From the NCBI GenBank assembly GCA_049314555.1, contig JBMOEW010000009.1:21235-85234 (forward strand): a stretch of 64,000 bases of DNA, in the 5' to 3' direction. The position numbers were made by a program, and so were the translations under genes. Shown here piece after piece: positions 16,406 to 23,496 of the stretch. How positions within the stretch are numbered: the stretch's first letter is position 1; every line of letters begins with the position of its first letter. The notes under the pieces are model-generated. The model did no database searches, was not told the origin of the DNA, and worked only from the letters and a program-made list of their open reading frames with translations. This DNA is from REEB509 sp049314555. GTDB taxonomy: Bacteria > Pseudomonadota > Alphaproteobacteria > Caulobacterales > Aquidulcibacteraceae.

Positions 16406-17083
16406 ATGTGCGGTCGCTACGCCATCACCATGCCGGCAGAGGCCATGCGCCAGCTGTTTCATGCCCGCTACGAGGGGCTTGATTGGCCCCCCCGGTTCAA
16501 CATCGCCCCCAGCCAGCCGGTGCCGTTCGTGCGACGGGCACCAGACGGCAGCAACGAGATCGCTATTGCCCGCTGGGGCTTTCACCCAAGCTGGATGAAA
16601 GAACCGCCCGGCGCAAAAAGCATGATCAATGCCCGCTCAGAGACCGCCGCCGAAAAGCCCTTCTTCCGCGACGCGATGAAAAAGCGCCGCGCCCTTCTGG
16701 TGGCCAACGGCTACTTTGAATGGAAGCGCGACGGTGCGGTCAAGACGCCGTTTTTCATCCACGCCGCCAACGATGAACCCTTGGTGTTTGCCGCGCTCTG
16801 GGAAAGGTGGCGCGATCCTGAGGGCGATGGATCGTTCATCGAAACGGTGGCGATGCTCACCGCCGCCGCCCACCCCAGCATCAGCCTGATCCACGACCGC
16901 ATGCCCGTGATGCTAAGCCAAGACCTGGCCAACCAATGGCTCGACCCCACCTTGCCGAAGGAGGCTGCCGGATTTCTGATTGAGGCCGCCACCGCCAAAC
17001 CGCCGCGCTTGGATGCCTACCCCGTGAGCCGCGCGGTCAATTCCCCAGGCCACGATGCGCCAGATGTGATCATGCCGGCGTAG
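16406..17083 (+). CDS. yedK: SOS response-associated peptidase, SRAP domain (YedK/HMCES-like)
   Basis: A 225-residue protein of the SRAP family, which forms a covalent crosslink to abasic sites in single-stranded DNA. The catalytic Cys is residue 2 (MCGRYAITMP). Other family marks are RFNIAPSQ, the NARSET block, ANGYFEWK with the active-site Glu, and the His in SLIHDRMPVML. A short direct repeat, CCCAGGAGCCTA (16372-16383 and 16388-16399), precedes it, the second copy supplying an AGGAG ribosome binding site. Its stop codon lies inside the palindrome cluster that follows. Confidence 0.93.
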   Translation: MCGRYAITMPAEAMRQLFHARYEGLDWPPRFNIAPSQPVPFVRRAPDGSNEIAIARWGFHPSWMKEPPGAKSMINARSETAAEKPFFRDAMKKRRALLVANGYFEWKRDGAVKTPFFIHAANDEPLVFAALWERWRDPEGDGSFIETVAMLTAAAHPSISLIHDRMPVMLSQDLANQWLDPTLPKEAAGFLIEAATAKPPRLDAYPVSRAVNSPGHDAPDVIMPA

Positions 17084-17253
17084 GCCGCTTTCAGGGAAAG
17101 TGGTATCCGGTTTCCCGTCCGAAAGCGGCCTAAAGAATTGCTTTAGACCCGTTCCCGAAAAGTGTTACGCGGTTTTCGGAAGAGAACGGGTCCATACTTG
17201 AGATTTAGAGCAGCTCCCGATCGAACGATTCCGTTCGATCGGGAGCTGCTCTA
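17081..17253. repeat. cluster of three palindromes (REP-like)
   Basis: Three hairpins in a row between convergent genes. First: TAGGCCGCTTTC (17081-17092) pairs with GAAAGCGGCCTA (17121-17132), with GGGAAA/TTTCCC nested inside. Second: GACCCGTTC plus CCGAAAA (17146-17161) pairs with TTTTCGG (17173-17179) and GAACGGGTC (17183-17191). Third: a perfect 22-bp stem (17206-17227 with 17232-17253) around the loop ATTC. The inner motif AAAAGTG..CGGTTTTC resembles dispersed palindromes of alphaproteobacteria. It may act as a two-way terminator. Confidence 0.75.
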
Positions 17254-17319
17254 GCGCACGTGATCGGGCCCGCCCCCCGTGACTGAACCCCTGCTGCCAG
17301 ACGCGGGCTAATGTGTGCG

Positions 17320-17895
17320 CTAATGGTGGGCGTGCCCCACCGGCATAGGCGGTTCAGTCAGCGTCAACATCAACGCGGGATGCTCTGTGGGGCCCGCGGC
17401 CGGGTCATCCGCCCAGTCATAGGAGCCACCATTGGCGCACTCTTGGCGCGCCGCAAACAACAAGGTCCGCCCCGGCTCGTTCGGGGTCGCCAATCGCACC
17501 TCAAATTGTTCGTAGGCAAACGAAGGGATTTCGCCCCCAGACCAGGTGATCGTATCCACGCGCTCCATAACCGTTTGCCCGTGCAGCGAAAGCGGCACCT
17601 CCAGGGGCGCGTGCGTTACAGCCACCGTCCATCCAGGCACCACCCGCGGCGTCACCCGGCTCACCCCCGGCGGCAGCGTCAACCGCACCCGCACCGTTGG
17701 GCTGTCACCACACCCATGGGTGATGCGAAATTGCAGCGTTGTGAGCGCGCCGGCCTCAGCCTCGGTGGCGTTCAGCGCCGCGTGCCCAAACGCAACACCA
17801 GTCAACGCAACCCCAGTCAACGCTAAACTGGTCAACGCGACACTGGTCAACGCCGCCAGCACCGCGATCCCCATCGCCAAGGCCTTCCCACGCAT
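17320..17895 (-). CDS. YcnI-like DUF1775 exported protein
   Basis: A 191-residue periplasmic protein. The mature part starts at HAALNATEAEAG and contains HGCGDSPT followed by VRVRLTLPPGV and VVPGWTVAV, the pattern of DUF1775/YcnI domains, which bind copper in studied homologues, often next to copper-uptake genes. The mature N-terminal His (GHAAL) would be the expected metal ligand. The C-terminal GHAHH tail could also bind metal. The signal peptide is odd: its hydrophobic core is built of four 15-bp tandem repeats. The ATG at 17895 is the likely start. No copper gene is adjacent. Confidence 0.75.
   Translation of the reverse strand: MRGKALAMGIAVLAALTSVALTSLALTGVALTGVAFGHAALNATEAEAGALTTLQFRITHGCGDSPTVRVRLTLPPGVSRVTPRVVPGWTVAVTHAPLEVPLSLHGQTVMERVDTITWSGGEIPSFAYEQFEVRLATPNEPGRTLLFAARQECANGGSYDWADDPAAGPTEHPALMLTLTEPPMPVGHAHH
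17791..17850. repeat. four 15-bp tandem repeats in a signal-peptide region
   Basis: Four units of the type CGCAACACCAGTCAA lie head to tail (17791-17805, 17806-17820, 17821-17835, 17836-17850) with a few substitutions. They encode the repeating Leu-Thr-Xaa-Val/Leu-Ala core of the YcnI-like signal peptide. The in-frame 15-bp unit allows expansion or loss without a frameshift. Confidence 0.85.
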
Positions 17896-17995
17896 CGCAT
17901 TGAGCCTTCTAGAGTGCCCATCAACACTTGCCTTTGCCGGGGCCAAGGTCAACACTACCCCTCACCCACACACATCCCATTCAGCGAGTTTCCCC

Positions 17996-18964
17996 ATGGC
18001 TATCCGCACCCCGATTTGCGACCTCTTGGCGATCGACCACCCCATCCTGCTCGCAGGCATGGGCGGGGTGAGCTACGCCAAATTGGCCGCCGCGGTTTCC
18101 AATGCCGGCGGCTACGGCGTGCTTGGTATGGCCGGGAGGGACCCGAAGGAAATCAAGGACAACATGCGCGAAGTGCGCAAGCTGACCGACAAACCCTTTG
18201 GCGTGGACCTCCTGGCCGCCACCCCAGATCAAATGATGGCCGCGGTGGATGTGATCATTTCCGAGGGGGCCTCAAGCTTCATCGCCGGCCTTGGCGTGCC
18301 GATGCCGATCATGGAAAAACTCAAACAGGCAGGGCTGAAGGTGATGGTGGTGTGTGGCGCGGTCAAACACGCCGTGAAAGCCGAACAGGCCGGCTGCGAC
18401 GCCGTGATCTGCCAGGGCAGCGAAGGCGGCGGCCACACCGGGCTTGTGGGCACATTTCCCCTGGTGGCCCAGGCGGTGGAGGCGGTGAAAATCCCGGTGA
18501 TTGCCGCGGGCGGCATCTATGATGGGCGCGGGCTTGCAGCGTCCCTGGCCCTTGGTGCGCAGGGCGTGTGGATGGGCACGCGCTTTATCGCAAGCCACGA
18601 AGCCCACGCCGCCCAAATGTACAAGGATGCAGTGTTGGCCTGCAGCGATGTCGATACCGTCCGCACCAAGAGCTATACCGGAAAGCCCATGCGAACCAAA
18701 GAAAACGCCTGGACCAAGGACTGGGAAAGCCGCCCGCAAGATATCCAACCCTTCCCCTATCAGGCCGGCATTTCCATTCAGAGCAATGCGCTCGGCGGCA
18801 TAGGTGGGCAAACCGAAGGTCTGGACCCGGACAAATCCTGCTTCGCCATGGGCCAATCAGCTGGTGGCATCCGCGATGTCTTGCCCGCCGGCGACATCGT
18901 GCGCCAAATCATCGACGAAGCAGAGGCCGCCATCTCCAAAACCGCCCGCTGGTCCCACCCATGA
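17996..18964 (+). CDS. nitronate monooxygenase-family flavoprotein
   Basis: A 322-residue FMN-dependent TIM-barrel protein of the nitronate monooxygenase (2-nitropropane dioxygenase) family. Visible marks are HPILLAGMGGVSYAKLAAAV at the N-terminus, QGSEGGGHTG (the FMN-phosphate and substrate region) and IAAGGIYDGRGLAASLALGA, followed by GVWMGTRFIAS. The reaction in this family is oxidation of alkyl nitronates, though some members are enoyl reductases (FabK). The start at 17996 follows the promoter-like divergence from the YcnI-like gene. It overlaps the GNAT gene by 4 bases. Confidence 0.9.
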   Translation: MAIRTPICDLLAIDHPILLAGMGGVSYAKLAAAVSNAGGYGVLGMAGRDPKEIKDNMREVRKLTDKPFGVDLLAATPDQMMAAVDVIISEGASSFIAGLGVPMPIMEKLKQAGLKVMVVCGAVKHAVKAEQAGCDAVICQGSEGGGHTGLVGTFPLVAQAVEAVKIPVIAAGGIYDGRGLAASLALGAQGVWMGTRFIASHEAHAAQMYKDAVLACSDVDTVRTKSYTGKPMRTKENAWTKDWESRPQDIQPFPYQAGISIQSNALGGIGGQTEGLDPDKSCFAMGQSAGGIRDVLPAGDIVRQIIDEAEAAISKTARWSHP

Positions 18965-19263
18965 GCCTGCCGCCCGATCTCGTGATCACGCTTGAAAAAA
19001 CCGCCCATGGCGGCCGCTGGCTGGCCAAAACCGCCGAGGGCCCCGACAGCGAAATGACTTTCATCCACCGCCCTGGTGGCATCATCATCGACCATACCGG
19101 CGTGCCCCGTGAGCTGGAAGGTCGCGGCATCGCCCGCGCTTTGCTGGACCGCGCCCTGAACGACGCCCGCGCGCTCGGCCTGACCATCACGCCCCAGTGC
19201 AGCTACATCGTGGCCCAGTTTGCCCGCCACCCCGAGTGGGCCGACGTGATCAAGCCGGACTAA
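18961..19263 (+). CDS. YjdJ-type GNAT N-acetyltransferase
   Basis: A 100-residue small GNAT-fold protein of the YjdJ/Gtn10 type. The acetyl-CoA-binding loop is RELEGRGIARALLDRAL, followed by ARALGLTITPQCSYIVAQFA and the typical end HPEWADVI. It starts inside the stop of the preceding flavoprotein gene (ATGA), so the two are translationally coupled. Its substrate is unknown; the family is a short, single-domain acetyltransferase-like group. Confidence 0.88.
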   Translation: MSLPPDLVITLEKTAHGGRWLAKTAEGPDSEMTFIHRPGGIIIDHTGVPRELEGRGIARALLDRALNDARALGLTITPQCSYIVAQFARHPEWADVIKPD

Positions 19264-19280
19264 ACATCACGTTTGCACTT

Positions 19281-19314
19281 CCGTTATAACCCAGTTATAC
19301 ACGGGTTATAACGG
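19281..19314 (+). promoter_or_regulatory. palindromic operator of the AbrB-Doc module
   Basis: CCGTTATAACCC (19281-19292) and GGGTTATAACGG (19303-19314) are perfect inverted copies around AGTTATACAC, ending 8 bases before the antitoxin ATG. It is AT-richer than its surroundings. Location and symmetry match the autoregulatory operators of type II toxin-antitoxin modules. Confidence 0.75.
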
Positions 19315-19322
19315 AGACCGCC

Positions 19323-19547
19323 ATGATCAAGCTGAAAGTCACCCAGATCGGCAATTCCCTTGGCGTTGTGCTGCCGAAGGAAGCCTTGGCCCGCCTGAAC
19401 GTGGACAAGGGCGATGAACTGTATCTGACGCCTGCCCCCGACGGGTATCGCATCACCCCGCAGGGGGAGGGATTGGCCGACCAGCTGGAGAAGGCCCGCG
19501 CCGTTATGAAGCGCCGCCGCGTGGTCTTGCGTGAGCTGGCGAAATGA
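19323..19547 (+). CDS. AbrB/MazE-type antitoxin
   Basis: A 74-residue antitoxin with an N-terminal SpoVT-AbrB swapped-hairpin DNA-binding domain (KVTQIGNSLGVVLPKEALAR) and a charged C-terminal tail (AVMKRRRVVLRELAK) that would neutralise the toxin. It is directly downstream of the perfect palindrome at 19281-19314, so the antitoxin alone or with the toxin is expected to repress its own operon. Its ATGA overlap with doc is the standard arrangement for stoichiometric production. Confidence 0.92.
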   Translation: MIKLKVTQIGNSLGVVLPKEALARLNVDKGDELYLTPAPDGYRITPQGEGLADQLEKARAVMKRRRVVLRELAK

Positions 19548-19930
19548 GCCGGTGGGTCTGGATCGATCCGTCGATTGTTTCAGCCATCCACGACGAGCAG
19601 ATCTCCGAGCATGGCGGCGCGACGGGTGTGCGGGACCCGGGGCTGCTTGAATCTGCGCTCGCGAGGCCACAAAACTTGGACGCCAATGGCGGGCCGGATG
19701 TGTTCCTACTGGCGGCGGCCTATGCCTTCGGCGTGGCCAAGTACCATCCCTTTGTGGATGGCAACAAGCGAACCGCGCTTGTGCTCTGCGAATTGTTCCT
19801 GGAGTTGAATGGCTGGCGCAACGAAGCGAGCGACGCCGAGACCTTGGCAGCGATGCTCGACCTCGCCGCCGGCGAAATCGACGAGGACGGCTTTGCAGCG
19901 TGGTTACGGGATGGATGCGTGGAGGGGTGA
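19544..19930 (+). CDS. doc: Doc-type Fic-fold toxin
   Basis: A 128-residue death-on-curing toxin. HPFVDGNKRT (residues 68-77) is the Doc form of the Fic motif, with Lys in place of the second Gly of Fic proteins. Doc proteins with this motif are kinases that phosphorylate elongation factor Tu and stop translation. The N-terminal block SEHGGATGVRDPGLLESALA is also characteristic. The motif is intact, so the toxin is predicted to be active. The upstream AbrB-type gene is the likely antitoxin, a common swap for Phd. Confidence 0.93.
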   Translation: MSRWVWIDPSIVSAIHDEQISEHGGATGVRDPGLLESALARPQNLDANGGPDVFLLAAAYAFGVAKYHPFVDGNKRTALVLCELFLELNGWRNEASDAETLAAMLDLAAGEIDEDGFAAWLRDGCVEG

Positions 19931-19985
19931 GGCGCAACCCAATACACGACTAACCGGCGCGACAGGTTCTCAACAATGAGAAACG

Positions 19986-20213
19986 TCATTCCGCGGCGAC
20001 CCCTGCCGCCCGGCGTTCGCGATCAGCCGCGAAGGCCAGAAAGGCGCGGATGTCTTCAAGTGTCAATTCCGGGAAATCGGCGACGATCTCCTCAGGCGTC
20101 ATGCCGGACGCGAGGTATTCGAGCACATCGTAAGCCGTGATCCGCAGGCCCCGGATGCAAGGCTTGCCGGAACGCTTGGCGGGCTCAAAGGTGATGACGC
20201 TGCGCCAATCCAT
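19986..20213 (-). CDS. DUF433 domain protein (orphan antitoxin-like)
   Basis: A 75-residue DUF433 protein: SGKPCIRGLRITAYDVLEYL, then GMTPEEIVADFPELTLEDIRAFLAF. This small winged-helix family usually acts as the antitoxin partner of a PIN-like DUF5615 toxin encoded immediately downstream. No such toxin follows here; the downstream 55 bases hold no gene and the next gene is doc on the other strand. It may be a solitary remnant or a chromosomal anti-toxin. It starts ten bases from the YoeB remnant on the opposite strand. Confidence 0.87.
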   Translation of the reverse strand: MDWRSVITFEPAKRSGKPCIRGLRITAYDVLEYLASGMTPEEIVADFPELTLEDIRAFLAFAADRERRAAGVAAE

Positions 20214-20222
20214 GAGGCGAGG

Positions 20223-20366
20223 ATGCGCGGGGAAACGGGCGAAATCAAGGGCTGGTGGTCGCGCCGGATCACGCTGGAAGATCGGCTGGTGTATTGGGTG
20301 GTCGGCGCGGGCGAGGAGCAGCGGCTAGAGATCACACAGTGCCGGTTGCATTATTGCGGGGTCTGA
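20223..20366 (+). pseudogene. C-terminal fragment of a YoeB/Txe toxin
   Basis: Reading from 20223 gives GWWSRRITLEDRLVYWVV, then EQRLEITQCRLHYCGV and TGA at 20364-20366. This is the C-terminal half of YoeB/Txe RNases (family pattern SRRIT.EHRLVY...CR.HY), including the catalytic-side His-Tyr. The first half, with the other active-site residues, is missing and replaced by the divergent DUF433 gene. No YefM antitoxin is upstream. Its 3' end overlaps the end of the TIR gene by 16 bases. It is a dead toxin and a sign of turnover at this site. Confidence 0.8.
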
Positions 20367-21268
20367 TTCTGGCGTTGGGACTTCCCGTAAGACCAACACA
20401 CAAAAGGCCCAACCAAAAGCGGCGCAGCGAGAAACCCGAAAACCTCGAAGGCGAGATTGTTGTCATAATCCCCTGCACCCCCCTGCAATGCATTCGCAAA
20501 GTTGCCGCCGACAACCGACGCAATAAACGCCGGTAAAGCAGCAACCAGGAGCGCTAAAAGGCCTTTGCGCAACTGCCCTTTTCCTGGTGTTGGTGTCGCC
20601 AAAAAATATCCAGCCAAAGCACCAAAAAGGACCACAAAGCACGCAGCCGCAACCGCAACCGCCACCCCCGGTCCACCATAGTCCACTGCACCCAACACCG
20701 AAATCACAAGCGCAACGCAAGCAGCCACCAGAAGGCGGCGGACCAAAAGCAGCCGCGGCGACACGTCTTCTGTTGCAGTCGCCACCTCAGGCGTCACAGA
20801 CGACATCTTCGGGACTTCTGTCGTCGATTTCACGACAGGAGGAGGTGGTGCGACACCCTTCGCCGCCCGCCCCACGATCACCGCTACCCCGCGATCCACC
20901 AAAAACCGCCACTGCGGGTCGGTGCGACTGCCGCGCCAGGCCTTCAGATCCGCGGACTGAACGGTATCAAGCCCAATCGGCGCCTCGCAGGCCTCAATAA
21001 AGGCCGGGACCAGCACGCCCCGCGCCTTAGCCCGCCGGGCTTCAGAGCGCACGTTGTCGCTGTGTGTGGACGCAGAGCTCCAAAGAACCACGCAGCATTT
21101 CGCGCTGTTCAACTCGCGCTCCAGCCGCTTGTCCCAGGTCTCGCCGGCGTGGATGCCGCCGTCGCCCACGTCGTAAAACGTAGAGTAGCCCTCGTCCTCC
21201 AAGGCCCGAGCCACCTGCGCGGCACGGGCCAGTTCCTCGCGCTTGTAACTGATGAAAACGTCCGCCAC
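20351..21268 (-). CDS. TIR domain protein with four C-terminal membrane segments
   Basis: A 305-residue protein. The TIR domain (about residues 1-130) starts MADVFISYKREEL and has the segment SDNVRSEARRAKARGVLVP. E76 aligns with the SARM1 catalytic Glu, but the Trp usually four residues before it is Asn. A flexible linker (about 135-170) is followed by four hydrophobic segments (about 175-195, 202-222, 236-254, 276-292). The GTG at 21268 is preferred as start because it reproduces the N-terminus of the TIR protein at 47073-48170; the upstream ATG at 21286 lacks a ribosome binding site. It lies between toxin-antitoxin debris and prfC. A signalling or NAD-consuming role is possible but unproven. 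Confidence 0.82.
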   Translation of the reverse strand: MADVFISYKREELARAAQVARALEDEGYSTFYDVGDGGIHAGETWDKRLERELNSAKCCVVLWSSASTHSDNVRSEARRAKARGVLVPAFIEACEAPIGLDTVQSADLKAWRGSRTDPQWRFLVDRGVAVIVGRAAKGVAPPPPVVKSTTEVPKMSSVTPEVATATEDVSPRLLLVRRLLVAACVALVISVLGAVDYGGPGVAVAVAAACFVVLFGALAGYFLATPTPGKGQLRKGLLALLVAALPAFIASVVGGNFANALQGGAGDYDNNLAFEVFGFLAAPLLVGPFVCWSYGKSQRQNQTPQ

Positions 21269-21318
21269 CGCCGCCCCTTGCCTCATGCAACAGGTTTAGC
21301 CGAGCATGACGCAACTTG

Positions 21319-22929
21319 TCACCCCATCCGGTCCTTCGTCGCGCTGAACCGCACGCCAGCGTTCTTCTCCTGCACGTAGCCAATCTCCCAAGCGCTTTTG
21401 CCCAAAAACACCGGCGCGCCGTCGATGTCTTCGGCCATCTGCGCCTTGTACTTTTCCACAAAAGCTTCGATCTCGGCCTTGCTGTCGGCGCCGATCCAGC
21501 GCGCGGCCTGATAGGGGCTTTGCTCAAAGATCACATCAAGCCCGTATTCCTCGCGCACGCGCTCCTCTAGCACGTCAAACTGCAAAGCGCCCACCGCCCC
21601 CACCACAGCATCCGCCCCGATGATCGGCTTGAAGGTTTGCGTCACCCCCTCTTCGGCCAACGCATCGAGCGCCTTTTTCAAATGCTTTTGCTTCAGTGGA
21701 TCTTTGACGCGGCACCGCTTCAGCAATTCCGGCGCGAAATTCGGAATGCCCGAAAACCGGATTGTTCCGCTTTCGGACAAACTATCCCCCACCCGCAACA
21801 CCCCGTAGTTTGGAATGCCGATCACATCGCCGGGGAAGGCCTCATCGGTGATTTCGCGGTCCTGCGCCATGAACATCAGGGGATTGTGAACATTCATCGT
21901 CTTGCCAGACGCGCTCTTCAGCGTCATGCCGCGCCGGAAACGCCCCGAGCACAACCGCACAAAGGCCACGCGGTCGCGGTGCTTGGGGTCCATGTTGGCC
22001 TGAATTTTGAACACAAAACCGGTGACTTCGGTTTTGGCGGTGTCGATTACGATCGGCAGGGATTTCGCCTCTGCCTTCTGCTCCCGCGGCGGGGGCGCAA
22101 GCTCGGCAATCGCGCGCAACAACTCCATCACCCCAAACCGGCGCAACGCAGAGCCAAACACGATCGGCGTCAAATGCCCGGCGCGGTAGCTTTCGAGGTC
22201 AAACGCCGAAAGCCCGTCTTTGGCCAAAGCGGCGGTTTCATTCAGCTCCGCCAACTCGTCTTCTGCCAGGGCAGAGGCAATCGCGTTCGAGCCCTTCATC
22301 GCGATCCGCGTGCTGGCGGTGATGCCCTGCTCGCCGGGCTCTGGGCGGCGATACACGACAAATTCGTCCGAACGCAGATCAAGCATGCCGCGGAACCGCT
22401 GCCCAGAGCTGGCCGGCCAGTAGAGCGGCGACGCATCCAAGGCCAGCCGGCTTTGAATTTCGTCGATCAGCGAAAACGGGTCCTGCGCCTCGCGGTCCAT
22501 CTTGTTGATGAAGGTGATGATCGGGATGTCGCGCAGCCGGCACACCTCAAACAACTTCAAGGTTTGCGGCTCGATGCCCTTGGCAGCGTCCAGCACCATG
22601 ATCGCGGAATCGGCCGCGGTAAGGGTGCGGTAGGTGTCTTCCGAGAAGTCCTCGTGGCCCGGCGTGTCCAACAGATTGAACACCTTGCCGTCGCCCTCGA
22701 AGGTCATCACAGACGCCGAAACCGAAATCCCCCGCTCCCGCTCGATCTTCATCCAGTCTGATCGGGTCCGCCGCGCTTCCCCGCGCGCGGCCACCTGGCC
22801 CGCCAAATGAATAGCCCCGCCCGCCAGAAGCAGGGTTTCGGTCAGCGTGGTTTTGCCGGCGTCCGGGTGAGAAATGATGGCGAAGGTTCGCCGGCGCAGG
22901 GCTTCTGTTGGCGCGTCGTGTGTGGTCAT
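21319..22929 (-). CDS. prfC: peptide chain release factor 3
   Basis: GTPase RF3 of 536 residues that recycles RF1/RF2 from the ribosome. The G1 motif is SHPDAGKTTLTE, with the switch I region around RGISVSASVMTF, G3 LLDTPGHEDFSEDTYR and G4 FINKMDR. The C-terminal domains carry the RF3-specific GALQFDVLEERV and end with MAEDIDGAPVFLGKSAWEI. The ATG at 22929 was chosen because the protein then begins close to the G domain. A hypothetical gene ends 8 bases upstream, so the two form one operon. Confidence 0.97.
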   Translation of the reverse strand: MTTHDAPTEALRRRTFAIISHPDAGKTTLTETLLLAGGAIHLAGQVAARGEARRTRSDWMKIERERGISVSASVMTFEGDGKVFNLLDTPGHEDFSEDTYRTLTAADSAIMVLDAAKGIEPQTLKLFEVCRLRDIPIITFINKMDREAQDPFSLIDEIQSRLALDASPLYWPASSGQRFRGMLDLRSDEFVVYRRPEPGEQGITASTRIAMKGSNAIASALAEDELAELNETAALAKDGLSAFDLESYRAGHLTPIVFGSALRRFGVMELLRAIAELAPPPREQKAEAKSLPIVIDTAKTEVTGFVFKIQANMDPKHRDRVAFVRLCSGRFRRGMTLKSASGKTMNVHNPLMFMAQDREITDEAFPGDVIGIPNYGVLRVGDSLSESGTIRFSGIPNFAPELLKRCRVKDPLKQKHLKKALDALAEEGVTQTFKPIIGADAVVGAVGALQFDVLEERVREEYGLDVIFEQSPYQAARWIGADSKAEIEAFVEKYKAQMAEDIDGAPVFLGKSAWEIGYVQEKNAGVRFSATKDRMG

Positions 22930-22937
22930 GCCGCCGG

Positions 22938-23333
22938 TTACGACGCCTGCGCCTGGTCCGCAAGGCTCCAAACATAGGCGTTGATCGCAGCCGCCGTCAG
23001 CTTTCCGGCCCCCTGCAAGTCCAAAAGCCGCGCCATGGTCACGAGCGAGACCTTGGCCAACCGCATCGCCACGTCGTGTGGCCCCCGCGCATTCATCGGC
23101 AGCACAAACACCGCAGCGTTCGCGTCACAGGCCGCAACAAGAGCCGCCGCGACCAGCTGGCGCATGTCTTCTTTTGCGTTTTGCAGACCGCCGGCGGCGA
23201 ATGCGGCTTCCCGCCCCAGCGCCACCGCCCGAACCGGCGTCAAACCACCCGGCGGCAACCCACCCTTCACTTTGGACAAGGTGTCGTTCACCGACACGAG
23301 GTCCAAAATCCGCTCATTCAGCAAAAACAACAT
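22938..23333 (-). CDS. hypothetical protein upstream of prfC
   Basis: A 131-residue soluble protein of unknown family: it starts MLFLLNERILDLVSVNDTL and has long helical stretches (KEDMRQLVAAALVAACDANA, VAMRLAKVSLVTMARLLDLQ). No catalytic motif is recognised. Spacing of 8 bases to prfC and the same strand make it the first gene of the prfC operon, with the promoter in the 163-base gap to the divergent TIR-Sel1 gene. Confidence 0.7.
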   Translation of the reverse strand: MLFLLNERILDLVSVNDTLSKVKGGLPPGGLTPVRAVALGREAAFAAGGLQNAKEDMRQLVAAALVAACDANAAVFVLPMNARGPHDVAMRLAKVSLVTMARLLDLQGAGKLTAAAINAYVWSLADQAQAS

Positions 23334-23496
23334 GGGGTGATCACCTCGAAGCGGCGATCATACCTGACGTGCGTTAACGGAGCTTGCCACGCGGGGGCTC
23401 CCAAATCAGCGGGGGTTCCACTTCTGTGCCCACTTGGTAAAAGGGTCAGTAGGCGACGCACCCTTACCGTCGCCAAAGCGTGAAGATCGGAACCCC

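Noticed and set aside
17081..17253. CRISPR-like repeat array
   Set aside because: The three palindromes differ from each other and have no regular spacers.
19931..19985. A DUF5615 PIN-like toxin partner behind DUF433
   Set aside because: The 55 bases available are too short and hold no such sequence.
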